Shown here: positions 34,909-46,281 of the stretch, piece by piece
Layout: each line of letters starts with the position of its first letter
Position numbering within the stretch: position 1 is the stretch's first letter
Assembly (NCBI GenBank): GCA_015852425.1
Contig: JAAAIG010000008.1
Location: forward strand, 22,559 to 78,170
DNA length: 55,612 nt
Reading direction: 5' to 3'
Source: Gryganskiella cystojenkinii
Taxonomy: Eukaryota > Mortierellomycota > Mortierellomycetes > Mortierellales > Mortierellaceae
The notes under the pieces: generated by a model
What the model was told of the DNA's origin: nothing
The model's input: the letters and a program-made list of their open reading frames with translations, nothing else
The model's database searches: none
Translations under genes and position numbers: made by a program

Positions 34909-36055
34909 AATCCTTGGCGGATCAACCAAGGGCGGAAGAAATGGTTGACACGTCCAGGGTCTGGTGATGAAATATGTATACTTGAACAAGCCCCCTGCGG
35001 TAGGGAGGTGCTTGTCAACGGTCTGCCGGTAAAATATGTGTAATAAAAGTAGTCCATGCGGTGGGGGTGCTTGTCAAGAGTGTTGAGCTGTCTTTTTTTT
35101 TTTTTTTTTTTTTTTGGAGGTCAACAAAAGTAGGAGGAACCATGGACAACGTAAGCGATGGTGCGGTAAAACTAACTTGAGTTCAAGTCTATCCCGAAGA
35201 TCAGATATTGACTGAGCATCCTCATACCTTACCCTCTCTTTCTTGGTCTGTTAATAGTGGCACCGGTTCTGCCTGTCTGACTCTCTGTAGATCGTTGGAG
35301 AGCAAAAAATAAAATAAATGAAGGTATTGTCAATAATCAACTAGAGTTGGATCCAAAAGTAACCGAAGCTGCAGCGCAAGCAGAGCGCAAACTAAAAAGA
35401 AATATTACAGACGTCAAAAAAAAAAAGTGATTCATTGCAATGTCAACAAACAAACGAACGCGAAAATAAGGAAAGGAAGCAGAAAGGACTTTGTACCGAA
35501 CTGCATGTAACAAGTTGAGAGTCGCCCTTTCGGTCAGTAATTGTCGTGGAATGTAATCTCTGAAAAGGAAAAAAAAAGGGAAAAAGGAAAAAAAGGAAAA
35601 AAGGAAAAAAAAAGGAAAACCCGGAGGGGTTTTATGTGGACAGCGAAAGAGACACAGGGGGTGAATGGGAATACAATGTCGGGAGATTGACGGAGGTCGA
35701 TGAGGCAATGAAGGGAAAAGAGGAAGGGAAAATAGGAAGGGAAACACACAGGAGGAGAGAGCGAGAGACGAGGTGAAGACAGATAATAACGTCCAGGCGA
35801 GAGAGAAGGCGACAGACACACAGAGACAGGGAGTACAGGAAATAAATAAAAAAAGTCAAAACGCAGTTTTGAGGGAAAAGCAGATGTTCCTATCCAGTAC
35901 GAGCGAGATGTCCAGCAAAGCGGTTAACAGCGCTGTTTCATTTCTTGTTGGCAACTTCGACTTTGTCGTTTTTCTTTTCTTCTCTTTACTTCTTTTCATT
36001 CTTTCTTCCTTTTCTGCTCTTTTATTTGACATGGCAAAGAGTTTTCGCTACCACC
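34909..36055. other. Promoter region of the C2H2 gene
   Basis: About 1.1 kb between the C2H2 start and the stop of the short-chain dehydrogenase. It contains two imperfect direct repeats (about 34994-35021 and 35056-35078), a 23-base T-run (35093-35115) and a purine-rich stretch (35560-35860). Open frames here are by-products of the purine/pyrimidine bias. Confidence 0.45.
35093..35115. repeat. Poly-T run
   Basis: Twenty-three consecutive T bases in the region upstream of the minus-strand C2H2 gene (poly-A on its coding strand). Confidence 0.95.
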
Positions 36056-37572
36056 CTATGGCTTGCGATACACTGTCGTCGCTGCGGCTTGGTTCGTAGG
36101 AAAGACCAACATCTCGGCAATGTTGACGTGGTCCGGTCGACCAGCGACAAAGACCACAGTCTCGGCGATATCATTTCCATCCAAAGGTCGAATACCCTTG
36201 TAGACCGAATCAGCCTTGTCCTTGTCACCCCTGAAGCGAACGACCGAGAACTCTGTCTCGACCATTCCTAACGTTGAAAGAGTAAGTAAAAAGGTCTGAT
36301 TAAAAGAGTAGAATTATAATAGTCACGTGTTATCCTACGCCTGGGCTACCCCGATTCCCCATCCGAGATCTCAAAAGATTTCTCCGCCCGCAGGCTGGTG
36401 CTCGCGAGGTGTTCACTAGTCTCTTTTTTTTTTTTACCTGGATTGATCTCGGAAATGCGAATATCGGTATCAATCGTTTCGAACAGCAGCGCCTTCGTAA
36501 TCGATGCCACTGCGGCCTTGGATGCACAGTAGATCGATCCGTTACCATAAGCCTGATGGCCAGCAACCGAACCAATGTTGATGACATGACCTTTGTTTCT
36601 CTTTCGCATTCCTGGGAGAATCGACTGAGTAACATGAACAAGTCCCTTCACGTTCGTATCAATCATCGTGTCCATGGCCTCTTCCGTGATGTCCTCCAGT
36701 TTATCAAATCCAATAACTAGTCCTGGAAGGGGGGGATAGGGATATCAGAGCGAGGGAAGCAAGAGAGAGATAGAGAGAGACAGAGAGTTAGAACAAGGAA
36801 TGAGAATGTCGACCTTTCCCTCTTTCCAGAGATTTCTCAGCGGTCTTGTTGACAACCAACAATTAACACATGACAAACCTGCGTTGTTGACCAAAACGTC
36901 GACATTCCCAAATTGCTCTGCTGTCTCCTGAACTTTGGATCGGGCTCGGACATCGAGTTCAAAAGTCCGGATCTGAATTCCTGGATGATTTCTTTCGAGC
37001 TCCTGTTTCAAGTTCTCTAAGCGCTCCTTTCGACGTGCAGCCAGGATCTGTTCAAAATAAGAAAGTATGAACAAAATTAAATCGCTGCTATACATAATTT
37101 GTCCATTTGCTGTTCATAAACGTCCACAGTCGTTTCATACCAAGTTCGATCCTGCTTGTGCGAAATGGCGAGCGCATGCCTCGCCAATACCAGAGGATGC
37201 ACCGGTACTATAAAGACGTTAAAGCAAGGGGTGTTATGTTATGATGTTGGTTGAAATGGAAGAGGTTATGGGTGATGTATTTCTGCATTCTCGGACGGTA
37301 CCGTACATGCACTCTTACATGAGAACGTTCTTGCCCTGAAGGCGACTGCCCATATTGTGGTTGAACGTCTTGCCTTTGTGGTCACTTGCATCGTTGTGAG
37401 AAAAGCGCGCAGTTTGAGTTTGACGCATGGCAGAGTAACGCGGTCCCGTGCCTGAAACTAGGGATGACGAGATGCATGGTAAGAATGTCGACCGAAGAGT
37501 AGAGTTGAAGATTCGGGTTCTGGAAGACGCAGCAACCGCGCGAGGGATGAGGCGGAGAGGTGAGTAGTGCAT
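36056..37572 (-). CDS. Short-chain dehydrogenase, YMR226C/YdfG type
   Basis: Five exons (37572-37319, 37207-37141, 37047-36879, 36722-36438, 36267-36056) join in phase to 328 residues. Classical SDR features are all present: cofactor loop [11 protein letters not shown] (about 84-94), VLVNNAG (about 155-162), and the catalytic set Ser in NIGSVAG with Tyr-x3-Lys in [25 protein letters not shown] plus [10 protein letters not shown] and the C-terminus MLVFPTNQA match yeast YMR226C and bacterial YdfG, NADP-dependent 3-hydroxy acid/L-allo-threonine dehydrogenases. About 75 extra N-terminal residues, rich in Arg and Ser and poor in acids ([20 protein letters not shown]), suggest a mitochondrial leader, which the yeast enzyme lacks. 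An in-frame ATG at 37662 exists but the codons after it are a T-run, so it is likely leader. Confidence 0.92.
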
Positions 37573-38969
37573 GGGATGATTGATCAGTTGGAAGAAGGAG
37601 ATGCGTGGGAAAGATGAAGTTGAAAAACAGTAAAAAAAAAAAAAAGTATAAAAAAGCTTCATGTCATTCCTGAAGTGCGTCCCTTCCTCCTATGTTGACC
37701 TTGTTTTTTCCTGATCAGAGCCTACGATGACCTTCTCTTCCTCTCGAAATCAGAGCCCTTTGCAATCACTTGACTGTTCCTGCTTCATTGCATCCTCGAT
37801 TCAATTACACTTCACTAAATCAACACAAAAAAAGCTCATGAGGAACAACTCCTGTCAACACCAAAGCCACCACCCGCGAACCCATCTACTAACACTTCTC
37901 CTTCACCTCGCTGTTTTTATACGCTTCAAAACTGCAGGGTCATGGTCTGATCCAGTGTAAAGTCGACTTTGATCCAACTCATGTTAAGCCTCTTATCCCC
38001 TGGATCTCTCTCGAAGTGCCTGGACCTGAAAACATTTTCAACTCCATCCGATCGATTACGACGCGAAAGGCGCTGACCGCCTTCAGGGATCTGGATTCCA
38101 TTCGGGGATACGATCGAATAGGACAGGGCTCGAACTAGGGTTCCCGAACTACGCAATTATGGAAGTCTCGAATTGACAAGATAGTTTTCGACCCTGTTTG
38201 GTCAGGCCATCATGATCCTCATTGCTGACTCTATTCACAAATCGCATTTACAACCGTTCAACCGGATTCCTCTCTCGAGATTTCGACTGTGAGGCTGCAG
38301 ATTTGAGGAAAGATAGGGGGCTGCTCAAGGTCCGGGACTACTTGAGATATCTTCAAGGAAAATGTCAGTTCTTACATGAGAGACATCCGTTTGATACAAG
38401 GAGCAGCTATCATGAGAACAACAAGTTCAAGGAAAAGATACGAGACGGTCAGAGTGGGGGGATGGTTGGAGACTTTAGGCTGAGTAGTAAGAGCCATCAC
38501 GGGCGTAATGACAGTCAACCTCAGTCTGGACGGCAGCCGGGTGCAAGTGCACAACGGAACGGAACTTTCATCGTGATGAGAGTCGACTTGTAGGGCAATG
38601 GGTCACCATGGAAGTCGATGGGACCTCTACTAGGAGGACACACGGCATTACTGAGAAGGAGCAGCGGACCATCCTGCCTTCATGACCATAGCACATAGCT
38701 CAAAATTCAGCACGAGCAATAACAAGGAATACACAGCACTCAATGTATTTTATGGGCAGATATTGGACCGACATTTAGTGGCGCGTGTGACCGTCTTTGG
38801 TAGTCCAATCCGTGGGAAGGAGTCGCGTGGTTGGCAATTCAATGAAAGAACCTGCCGCCCCCTTCTTTCTCTTTCCTTCAATTTTTCTCCTTTCCTTCAT
38901 TCCGTTCCCTTTTATCTCTTACGCTCTAAACCCCATCCTCCTTTAAGCTCAAAATCTCTTAACAATATC
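37573..38969. other. Intergenic region between SDR and ALDH starts
   Basis: Divergent upstream region of about 1.4 kb. It contains coding-like remnants (annotated separately) and a C/T-rich leader from about 38860 directly before the dehydrogenase ATG. Confidence 0.5.
37935..38690 (+). pseudogene. Possible gene relic, unrecognised
   Basis: Plus-strand segments look like decayed coding sequence. One frame from about 37935 to 38136 is open for over 60 codons and reads like protein (FDPTHVKPLIPWISLEV, then ENIFNSIRSITTRKAL). A second open stretch, 38222-38593, includes DLRKDRGLLKVRDYLRYLQGK. A third frame around 38508 contains MTVNLSLDGSRVQVHNG. Stops and frame changes separate the pieces and no splice signals join them cleanly. 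I recognise no family; it may be a dead gene or transposon fragment, or chance. Confidence 0.25.
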
Positions 38970-41014
38970 ATGTTCACTCAGGACCAGCCCCATCTTCGCA
39001 ACTGGATCAACGGCGAGTTCAAGGACCCGGTCTCTGTTGCGTCTTCAGAAGTCTCGTACATTCCTGTCACCAGTCCATTCAACGGCAGAATCATTGGTCA
39101 GGTCCCCATCTCCGATGGTCATGATGTCGCTCATGCCGTTGAAGCAGCTCAGGCTGCCTTTCCTGCTTGGTCTACTCGAACTATCAAGGATCGCGCTGGA
39201 ATCTTGCTCCGTTTTCACGCCTTGTTGACCAAGCATGCAGATCAACTTGCAGATATGGTTGTGTTGGAACATGGCAAGAACAAGGCTGAGGCACTTGCCA
39301 GTGTCCTCAAGGGTCAAGAGACTGTCGAATATGCTCTTTCGTTGCCCCAAGTCGTTCAAGGAAAGATGCTCGAGGTATCTCGGGGTATCACTTGCTGTGA
39401 CACCCGCGTTCGTAAGTTGCATTGTTGTACTCTCCGTGTATTGCTGAAATTTTAGTTTTGTCGCTGACGTAGACAAATCTTTTCTTTCCTGGTAGCCCTC
39501 GGCGTCGTGGCCTCGGTTGTGCCATTTAATTTCCCGGTGATGGTGCCCATGTGGACCCTCCCCATCGCTATTGCCATGGGTAAACAGAAAAAGATCTCTC
39601 GGACATCATCATCAACGAGGACTGAAAAACGGAGAATGACGGAGGTGACTCACTGCCCTTTTTTTGGATCTCTGCTTTCATTTTAGGCAACACAATGGTG
39701 CTCAAGCCCAGCGAAAAGGTCCCGTTCACAATGTGCAAGATTGTCGAGCTACTCAAGGAGGCTGGCGTGCCCGATGGTGTTGTCAATCTTGTCCACGGAA
39801 CAGCAGAAGGTAAAAAGAAAAAATTGTAATTTCCGCGCCGTTTTTCATGAGTATTGTGCGTGGGAAAGTAAGGATATCACCTGCATGATCCTGATGTTCT
39901 TTTCTTTCTATTGCCAACTATCTAGCTGTGAATGCCCTCATTGATCATCCTGATGTCAAGGCGGTCACCTTTGTGGGAACATCCCATGTTGCCGAGTTGG
40001 TCTCCCAACGTTGTCATCGATTGAACAAACGAGTACTCGCACTCGGAGGTGCCAAGGTAACGTACTGCATTGTAAAAAGGAGGCGTACTTTTTTCTTTTT
40101 TTCTTTTTTTAAATCTTCATCGGTATGACCGACTGCCTAATCTAAACTCTCCTTCGCTTATATGCAAACCCCCCCCCCCTCCTCCCTCTCCTTTCCGAAC
40201 ACAGAACCACATGATCTCAGCCCCTGATTGCAATGTGGAGATGACCTCGACCGATGTCGTCAACTCTTACAGCGGATGCAGTGGACAGCGCTGTATGGCC
40301 GCGACTGTTCTCTTGACGATTGGCCACCAACAGGAGCTCGTTGACAAGATCGTGGCGAAATCCGAGGCGTTGAAGTCTGGAAGCAAAGCGGGCGAGGTCG
40401 GACCCGTAATCGACCAGGCCTCTGTTGACAAGATTACGCGCTACATCAATGAAGCGGAGGCCTCGGGTGCAAGGATCTTGGTCGATGGTCGCCCCTGGAC
40501 AAAGGAACATTCAGAAGGATTCTGGGTCGGACCGACTGTGATCTTGCACACAAACAAGAACGATGCAGCATTGCACGATGAGATTTTTGGACCGGTCTTG
40601 TCGATTTTAGCGGTCAACAGTGCAGACGAGGCTCTGGCGATCGAGAATGCGAACCCGTACGGAAATGCGGCCTGTATTTATACCAACTCTGGTGCGACGG
40701 CTGACCATTTCACTAAGCGGTTCAGTGCCGGCATGTGCGGGGTCAAGTAAGTCACCTCTTGGTTTTGCACGCTTGCCTTTTTAATTAGGACAGGAGTAGA
40801 AGTAGAAGTACTGACTATTTTCTTCATGTCCACTCTCTCACTCAGTATTGGCGTCGCCGTCCCTCGTGAGCCGTTTTCGTTTGGTGGTTGGAACAAGAGT
40901 CGATTTGGCAACCACTGTGATATCACCGGTGATGGCGGTGTCGAGTTCTTTTCCATGCGACGCAAAGTGACAACCAAGTGGGTTCCTCAAGAGAATGCAT
41001 CCTGGATGAGCTAA
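38970..41014 (+). CDS. Methylmalonate-semialdehyde dehydrogenase (ALDH6 family)
   Basis: Six exons (38970-39411, 39496-39579, 39687-39809, 39926-40056, 40205-40746, 40846-41014) join in phase to 496 residues. It converts methylmalonate or malonate semialdehyde to propionyl- or acetyl-CoA with NAD and CoA, in valine catabolism. Features: [48 protein letters not shown] (the Asn that replaces the usual ALDH Glu, typical of ALDH6), catalytic Cys at about 290 in [18 protein letters not shown] and [13 protein letters not shown]. The family enzyme is mitochondrial, but this start ([17 protein letters not shown]) gives no presequence. The frame stays open upstream to an ATG at 38682, but that part reads as C/T-rich leader (PLLSLSFNFSPFLHSV). 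Four of the five introns are short, about 84-150 bp. Confidence 0.94.
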
Positions 41015-41758
41015 AAACAAACAAAAACAACAAACCACCACAGACAGGAGAGAAAACTGCTGTAGATAATTAAACTGATTTAAAAAAAGGGTCTTTTCAG
41101 TCTGACCCGTTGTTATTAATGACCGCCAACGATCAAAGCCTCACCATCTGGGACCCCTTTTTAATATAGTGGCCATTGCAAAACATCATGAAGGTCGTGC
41201 ATGTGTGCATATCTCGTTTGTGCCTGTTTCGTCGCCATGATCCTTCGCTACTTTCATCCCTTCACTTTTTTTTGAGTTCTGGACCGTGATCTCAGATCGC
41301 GCTCGATGGAGAACCGTGTCCGAAACGGAGCCCTTTGGTCGCGCAATGAATCAATACAGGAAGGATAATGAAGGCACGAGTTCCTCGATCTCCTGTCTCT
41401 ACTCTTCCGTTCTCATCTTGGTAAATCGCAGGACAACCGACAGCAAGAACGGCGCCAAGAATATTCTACGCCGCCAGAGACAGAGCTCTCCTGGTCGTGC
41501 AGTAAATGCTGCGGAGGTGCACAGCCGTTAGTTCGGGCTCAAAAAGTATAAAAAGTAAAGACAGGCTATGCACTCTTTCGCTTTTTCTTTCTTTCTCCTC
41601 TTCATCACTTCACACCCTGCTTTCAACAGGCAATAGAAAGACCCTTTATTCTGGGGTAATATTTTTTGTTTTTCATTTTTTTTATTTTTTTTATTTTTTT
41701 CGTCCTTTTCCTTTCTGTCTTCTTTCTTCTCTTTCTTGAACTATTCTTCCAAAAGAAA
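41015..41758. other. Intergenic region before the HAD gene
   Basis: Holds the 3' end of the ALDH gene and the promoter and leader of the HAD gene. A T-rich run (41665-41760, including repeated tttttta units) directly precedes the start. No gene is seen. Confidence 0.5.
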
Positions 41759-42760
41759 ATGATGGTCTCTTCTGAATCCACTCCTTCCCAAACCAAGACG
41801 GACCCCTCTCCAGACTTTATCATCCCAAACCACCCGATCCCTCGAGCCATCTTCCTCGATAGTGGCGGTGTCATCAACTGTAACGACACTCGGGGTCCAC
41901 AATGGGTTCATTACCTGGCCGAATACATGCCCACGACTGTCCTCAAGGGTCCGGGTCACCTCTGGGGCAGAGCTAATGCTGTGATCCAAAAGAATCTATT
42001 TGTCGAACAAGGGTTTGATCAACTCATGGCTCAGGCCAAGAATTTCAAGGACATGGATCGCATCTATTGTCTCTATTGGATCCGGACCTCAGTCGATCTC
42101 GTGAACCAATATCTTCAAGAGGAAGAAGAGGCCAACAAAGAGGTTCTCCACAAGAGGATCGTCTTACCCGAGTCCGAGGAGGAGCAAATCCAGATCGCCA
42201 AGGTCGCCTGGGATTATTGTACAGGTCGTGTCAAGGCCGATTACCCCGGTGCGGTCGAAGCGATTCTTACGCTCAAACAGCAACTGGGGTATGAACTGTT
42301 CACCTGTTCGGGTGAGATCTCGACGGATCTCACACTCACGTTCCGAACCTTGGGTATCCGTGCCATCCCAGAACTGACTGCAGAATCCGAGATTGAAAAC
42401 AAATTACACCCGATTTTTACAAAATTGTACGGTCCCGATCTGATCAACCGTCAAAAGAACTCGACTCGATTCTATGAATTGATTTTTGAGGATTGTGGAA
42501 TCCCACCTAAGGAAGCCCTTGTGGTCGATGACAAGGAATCGATCTTGGCTTGGGCTAAAGTTCTGGGCTGTATCACTGTTCAGATTTCGACCAAGGATCG
42601 GACCGGAAAGGAACTAATGGTCAATCAGGAACTGGTCGTCGAGAACAAGGAGACAGGTGTCTTGGAAAAGAAGACCGTTCAAGTCCCTGCGGTCGATTAT
42701 CAGTTGAACTCACTTGCTGAACTCCCAGCCTTGGTTGCAAAGTGGAAGAGGGATGACTGA
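41759..42760 (+). CDS. HAD-superfamily hydrolase-like protein with altered motif I
   Basis: A single-exon frame of 333 residues, starting at the first of two adjacent ATGs; the open frame upstream encodes only a Phe-rich artefact of a T-run. HAD features run in order: motif I AIFLDSGGVIN (about 30-40), a helical cap (about 45-160), motif II FTCSGEIS (about 182), motif III Lys in NRQKNSTRF, motif IV ALVVDDKE (about 258). In motif I the nucleophile Asp is followed by Ser-Gly, so the second Asp that acts as general acid/base in HAD phosphatases is Gly. Such changes occur in dehalogenases and in HAD folds with no phosphatase activity. The substrate is unknown. The C-terminus has a charged hairpin (VVENKETGVLEKKTVQV). 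Cytosolic by appearance. Confidence 0.8.
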   Translation: MMVSSESTPSQTKTDPSPDFIIPNHPIPRAIFLDSGGVINCNDTRGPQWVHYLAEYMPTTVLKGPGHLWGRANAVIQKNLFVEQGFDQLMAQAKNFKDMDRIYCLYWIRTSVDLVNQYLQEEEEANKEVLHKRIVLPESEEEQIQIAKVAWDYCTGRVKADYPGAVEAILTLKQQLGYELFTCSGEISTDLTLTFRTLGIRAIPELTAESEIENKLHPIFTKLYGPDLINRQKNSTRFYELIFEDCGIPPKEALVVDDKESILAWAKVLGCITVQISTKDRTGKELMVNQELVVENKETGVLEKKTVQVPAVDYQLNSLAELPALVAKWKRDD

Positions 42761-42995
42761 AGTTAGGAACCAACAACAACAAAAAAAAATAACAATCTCG
42801 ATATCGTCATCATATTACAACCAAAAAAAATATATATATATTATAGTACTGCGCGTTAAAAAAAATTACAGATGGGTTATGTTGAGGATTTGTTATCTAC
42901 AGACTTGAGGGCGGACGACACAGGCGACAATTAAGCAATGTTGAACTCCAGACAGAGGGAGAGGGTGATATCGAGGGCGAATCAACTCTCTATGC

Positions 42996-45207
42996 TTAAG
43001 ACGAGGCCACAGGTACGGGAGCAGGAGCAGGGGCATCTGCAGCAAGTGGGGCAGGGGCAGGGGCAGGCTCAGCATGAGTCAATTCAGTCGTCGATCCAGT
43101 GTGAGAACGCTCCAAGGTAGGTGAGGCTGGGGCTGTAGTGGGGGCCGTAGTCGTCTCAGGATGAACGATAGCAGCAGCAACTGCAGGGGCAGCGGGATGT
43201 TCCTGAGCAACATATGGAGGCGAGGGTCCGGGATGCTGTTGCTGAGGTTCAGGCTCTTTGGGCTTTATCATGGAGGAAGAACGCATGATGGAGCCAGAGC
43301 GAGAGATGGCCTCGAGACTGCCATCACCAGCTTGTTGGAAAGTGGTCGAATGAGCACGCTTCGAGCACTCACTCCACCACTCGAGCATCTCATCACGAGA
43401 GTTGGCGCGAACGCTAAAATTGCAAACAAGGACAAGGTGACAAGAGTTAGGAACGAGATGAAGAGATTACAACGTGAATGGAGTTGGAATCAACAACAGC
43501 AGGCGTAGACTTACGTAAAGGTCTGAGCATCGCGGTGCAAGAGTCCTCCCTTGCCCTTTCCATCCAAGGAAAAGACGTGTTGCTTCTGACCGGGCTCGGT
43601 ATGGGGTCCCAAGATCGCGGTGGGGATGTAAATCGAGCGGTCCGGGACAGGGTCCTTCTCCAAATCCGCAGAGTCAAAGACATGAAGCCAACCGGCGAGT
43701 GTCAAGACGAAATAACCATCCTTCCAGTTCTTGAGGACCGAGGACTGACGACTCATATGAGCAGTCTTGACTGGCAAGACATAGGGCGAATCCTTGCAAG
43801 GATAATCCAAATCATCAGGGTTGGCATCGACCAGCTCGGATGGGAAGAGGCGATGACCGTGCTTCTCCAAAAAGTTGTTCCATTCAGAGTCCTCCTGAAG
43901 GACATTCAAGGCCAAATCAGTAGTACCCCAGGTCTGAGCAAACGACGTCGAAGTGCCATTTGTGAGTTGGTATTCCGCAAAGGAACCGAGAATCTGCTTA
44001 ACATCTCGGATGATGTGCGATTCAAAGGTCGCGACCTGTTCCTGACATTGCTTCAAGGCCCGAGCAAACAGGTTCTCCTCATGGACCTGTTTTGCCAGCT
44101 GGCGCTTCAACGCTTTGATTTTTTGAGAGGGAAAAGTTTTGGAACGAAGTAATGTACGGATAAATATGACGGAACACAGACGAGAATGATGCAACGGAGA
44201 TATCATCCAGCATTGCACAACTCAACAGCATAAACATCCGAAAGTCAAAGCGTTAACAGAGCAAATTACTTACACAGGTTGATCACATAAGGGTCCGACT
44301 GCATCTTCTCCATGTCCGGTTGATGCTGGCCTGCCATATCAAACAACCCAATGGCCTTGGCCAGACTCGCGATCCTCTCCTGGGTCAGTTCGCGTTCCTT
44401 AAAGACCCGGTTGCTGTACAGGTTGGTATCGGCCTTGAGCGCCTTGATCTTGGCCTTGATATCCTGTTTCAACCTTCTAAGGTTCTTCACCACAGTCTCC
44501 TCCACGAACCGGGCCGCACTCGCATGTTGATCACTCCTGGTCTTGGCCGAGTCTCGGATCCCGGAACAAACGTCCTGCAAGCCTCCTTTTCCAAGGAACT
44601 GTTGACCGTCCTTGAAGGGCACGGTGATGACGCCCGAAGCCTTGTGCATGGCCTTGCTGACACCCGTCTCAACCGCGGCCACCTCTGTGAAGTACTGTTG
44701 CAAGTTCTTGACCACGCCACGGAAGGCGACCAGTCTGTTCAAAAGAATGTCCGCGGGGTTCAAGCCACCATCAGCTCCGACGCCTTCAGTCCCCTCGAGA
44801 CCGGTGCGGGAACCGATACTGCTTGAGTTGGAGAGTGCGGTGGAGTCGCGGACGTGCATCGTGTTAACCTTGGGAGACTGAGGAGCGACTTGGACGACAC
44901 CGTTATGACCGTTACCGTTGTGGGCGACGTGGTGGGATTCCTGTTGAATTGGGGAGGTGACGGTAGAATGAGGAGGGGAAATGGACGAGGTCATGTTGGG
45001 CGTGGGAATGGAAATGGGCGAGAGGATGCCATTGTTCGTGGTACTGGTAGGGGCTGCGAGGTCAGCAGAGGTCTGCTTGACGGGTGCGGCGGCGGCGACG
45101 GGAGCCGAGGGGGTGATAACGGTTGCAGAGGCGGTCTTGGGGTCCTTGTTGCGGCTAAAGGTGCGCGAGAAGGCCTTTCCGAGGGTCGATTTCTTCTTTT
45201 CTTCCAT
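42996..45207 (-). CDS. BAR-PH domain protein of the Slm1/Slm2 family
   Basis: Three exons (45207-44274, 44112-43515, 43413-42996) join in phase to 649 residues. The first 150 residues are Ser/Thr/Pro-rich with a basic start. Residues about 155-430 form the helical BAR-like region (NPADILLNRLVAFRGVVKNLQQYF, VKNLRRLKQDIKAKIKALKAD, QVHEENLFARALKQCQEQV, FESHIIRDVKQILGSFAEY). A PH domain follows at about 460-570 (GYFVLTLAGWLHVFD, then DEMLEWWSEC). The order and sequence match Slm1/Slm2, which bind PI(4,5)P2 at eisosomes and carry stress signals to TORC2 and the actin cytoskeleton. The Pro/Ala-rich tail differs from yeast. The acceptor of exon 2 (AAATCAAAG) has a weak pyrimidine tract but is the only one in phase. 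Confidence 0.9.
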
Positions 45208-46281
45208 GGTGTTCTGTTACGAGAGTGAGGGATGAAGGGCTAGGGAACAGGAGGGCAAAAGGGGTTGGGATGGAGATGGAGTTGGTGGGCAGCAAAGACG
45301 AAAAGAAAAAGTAGATGGAAAGGAGTAAGAAGAAAGAAGGGAAAAAACCGAAAGATATCAAAGGGCCTTTTCTAAGAAAACATACCACCGCTTAGCATAG
45401 CAGAAGCGCTAAAGTTGCACTTCATCACTCCACTTCTTTTTCTCTTTTTTTTTTTTTTGCGTGAGCAATTGAGACCGATCTGGATTGCAGCTGTCCAAGC
45501 TCAAAAGCTCTTCCACCTGTAGTTCGTGCTATCAAACCACAAAAACAACAACGAACTCTTGTATTTTTTCCTTCCAGATCCAAGCTCAGCTCAGCTCAGC
45601 TCAGCTGGCCTTTTTTTTTTTGTTTTGCATGAACAGGCAAGAGAAGCTCAGTATTTTTGTTATGCCTTTCGTTCAGGTCCGTTTTTGAAGAAAGAGGCGG
45701 GACTGGTCCGGATTCACATATCCCCCGGGGTTGTGTTGTCATCAACCAGGTCACTTACCGTTATGCTTTCATGAAAAAGTACCTCTTCAGGTACGTCCCT
45801 TGTGCTATACATGAGCAAAAAAAGACCCTTTTTTCATTTTGTTTCTAGTTTCGTGGGAGAACGCTTGACCAAGGAAAGGAGACGGGTAGGAAGCAAACAA
45901 CAGAGATGGAATATTAAGGGCAGCCAGCGAGAGGAGGAGAAAAAAAAAAGCACTGACCGGTTGTGAGCTTGTTTTATCTGGAGTCAATGCATTCCTCACA
46001 ATCAGGGCACGTTTGGGCTGTTGACCGTTGTTTGGCATGCATACCATAGAGATCGGAACAAAACAACGCGAGGCAATACAAAACTAATGATGTTCGTAAA
46101 ACGTAATCCTTAAGAGAGTACATCACTCGGATTTCCTTTGAGTACGCAGCGTTTATGTTCAAGTTATATTCGTTATAATTTATATGATATGGATGGGAGA
46201 TGCCAAAAAAAATGTCTGTATAGATATAGAGTGGGGATCGTAAATAAATAAAAAGGTTGTCGTTACATCAAAAACAAGGAC
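45208..46281. other. Intergenic region upstream of the Slm gene
   Basis: Holds the promoter of the minus-strand Slm gene and the 3' end of the chitin deacetylase. On the minus strand the part next to the Slm start is C/T-rich. No gene is seen. Confidence 0.5.
45585..45606. repeat. Pentanucleotide repeat (CTCAG)
   Basis: About four and a half CTCAG units followed by a T-run. It can form a hairpin only weakly; no function is evident. Confidence 0.85.

Noticed and set aside
35337..35860. Overlapping minus-strand frames rich in Phe, Ser and Leu
   Set aside because: They are products of purine-rich sequence (pyrimidine-rich on the other strand), not of a membrane protein; no ordered family features.
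38120..38155. tRNA-like T-arm (ctcgaactaggg on the plus strand)
   Set aside because: Flanking bases do not form the T-stem and no acceptor, D or anticodon arms can be placed around it.
41666..41758. Phe/Ile-rich N-terminal extension of the HAD protein that resembles a membrane anchor
   Set aside because: It is translation of a T-run just before the ATG pair; it opens without need and looks like leader.
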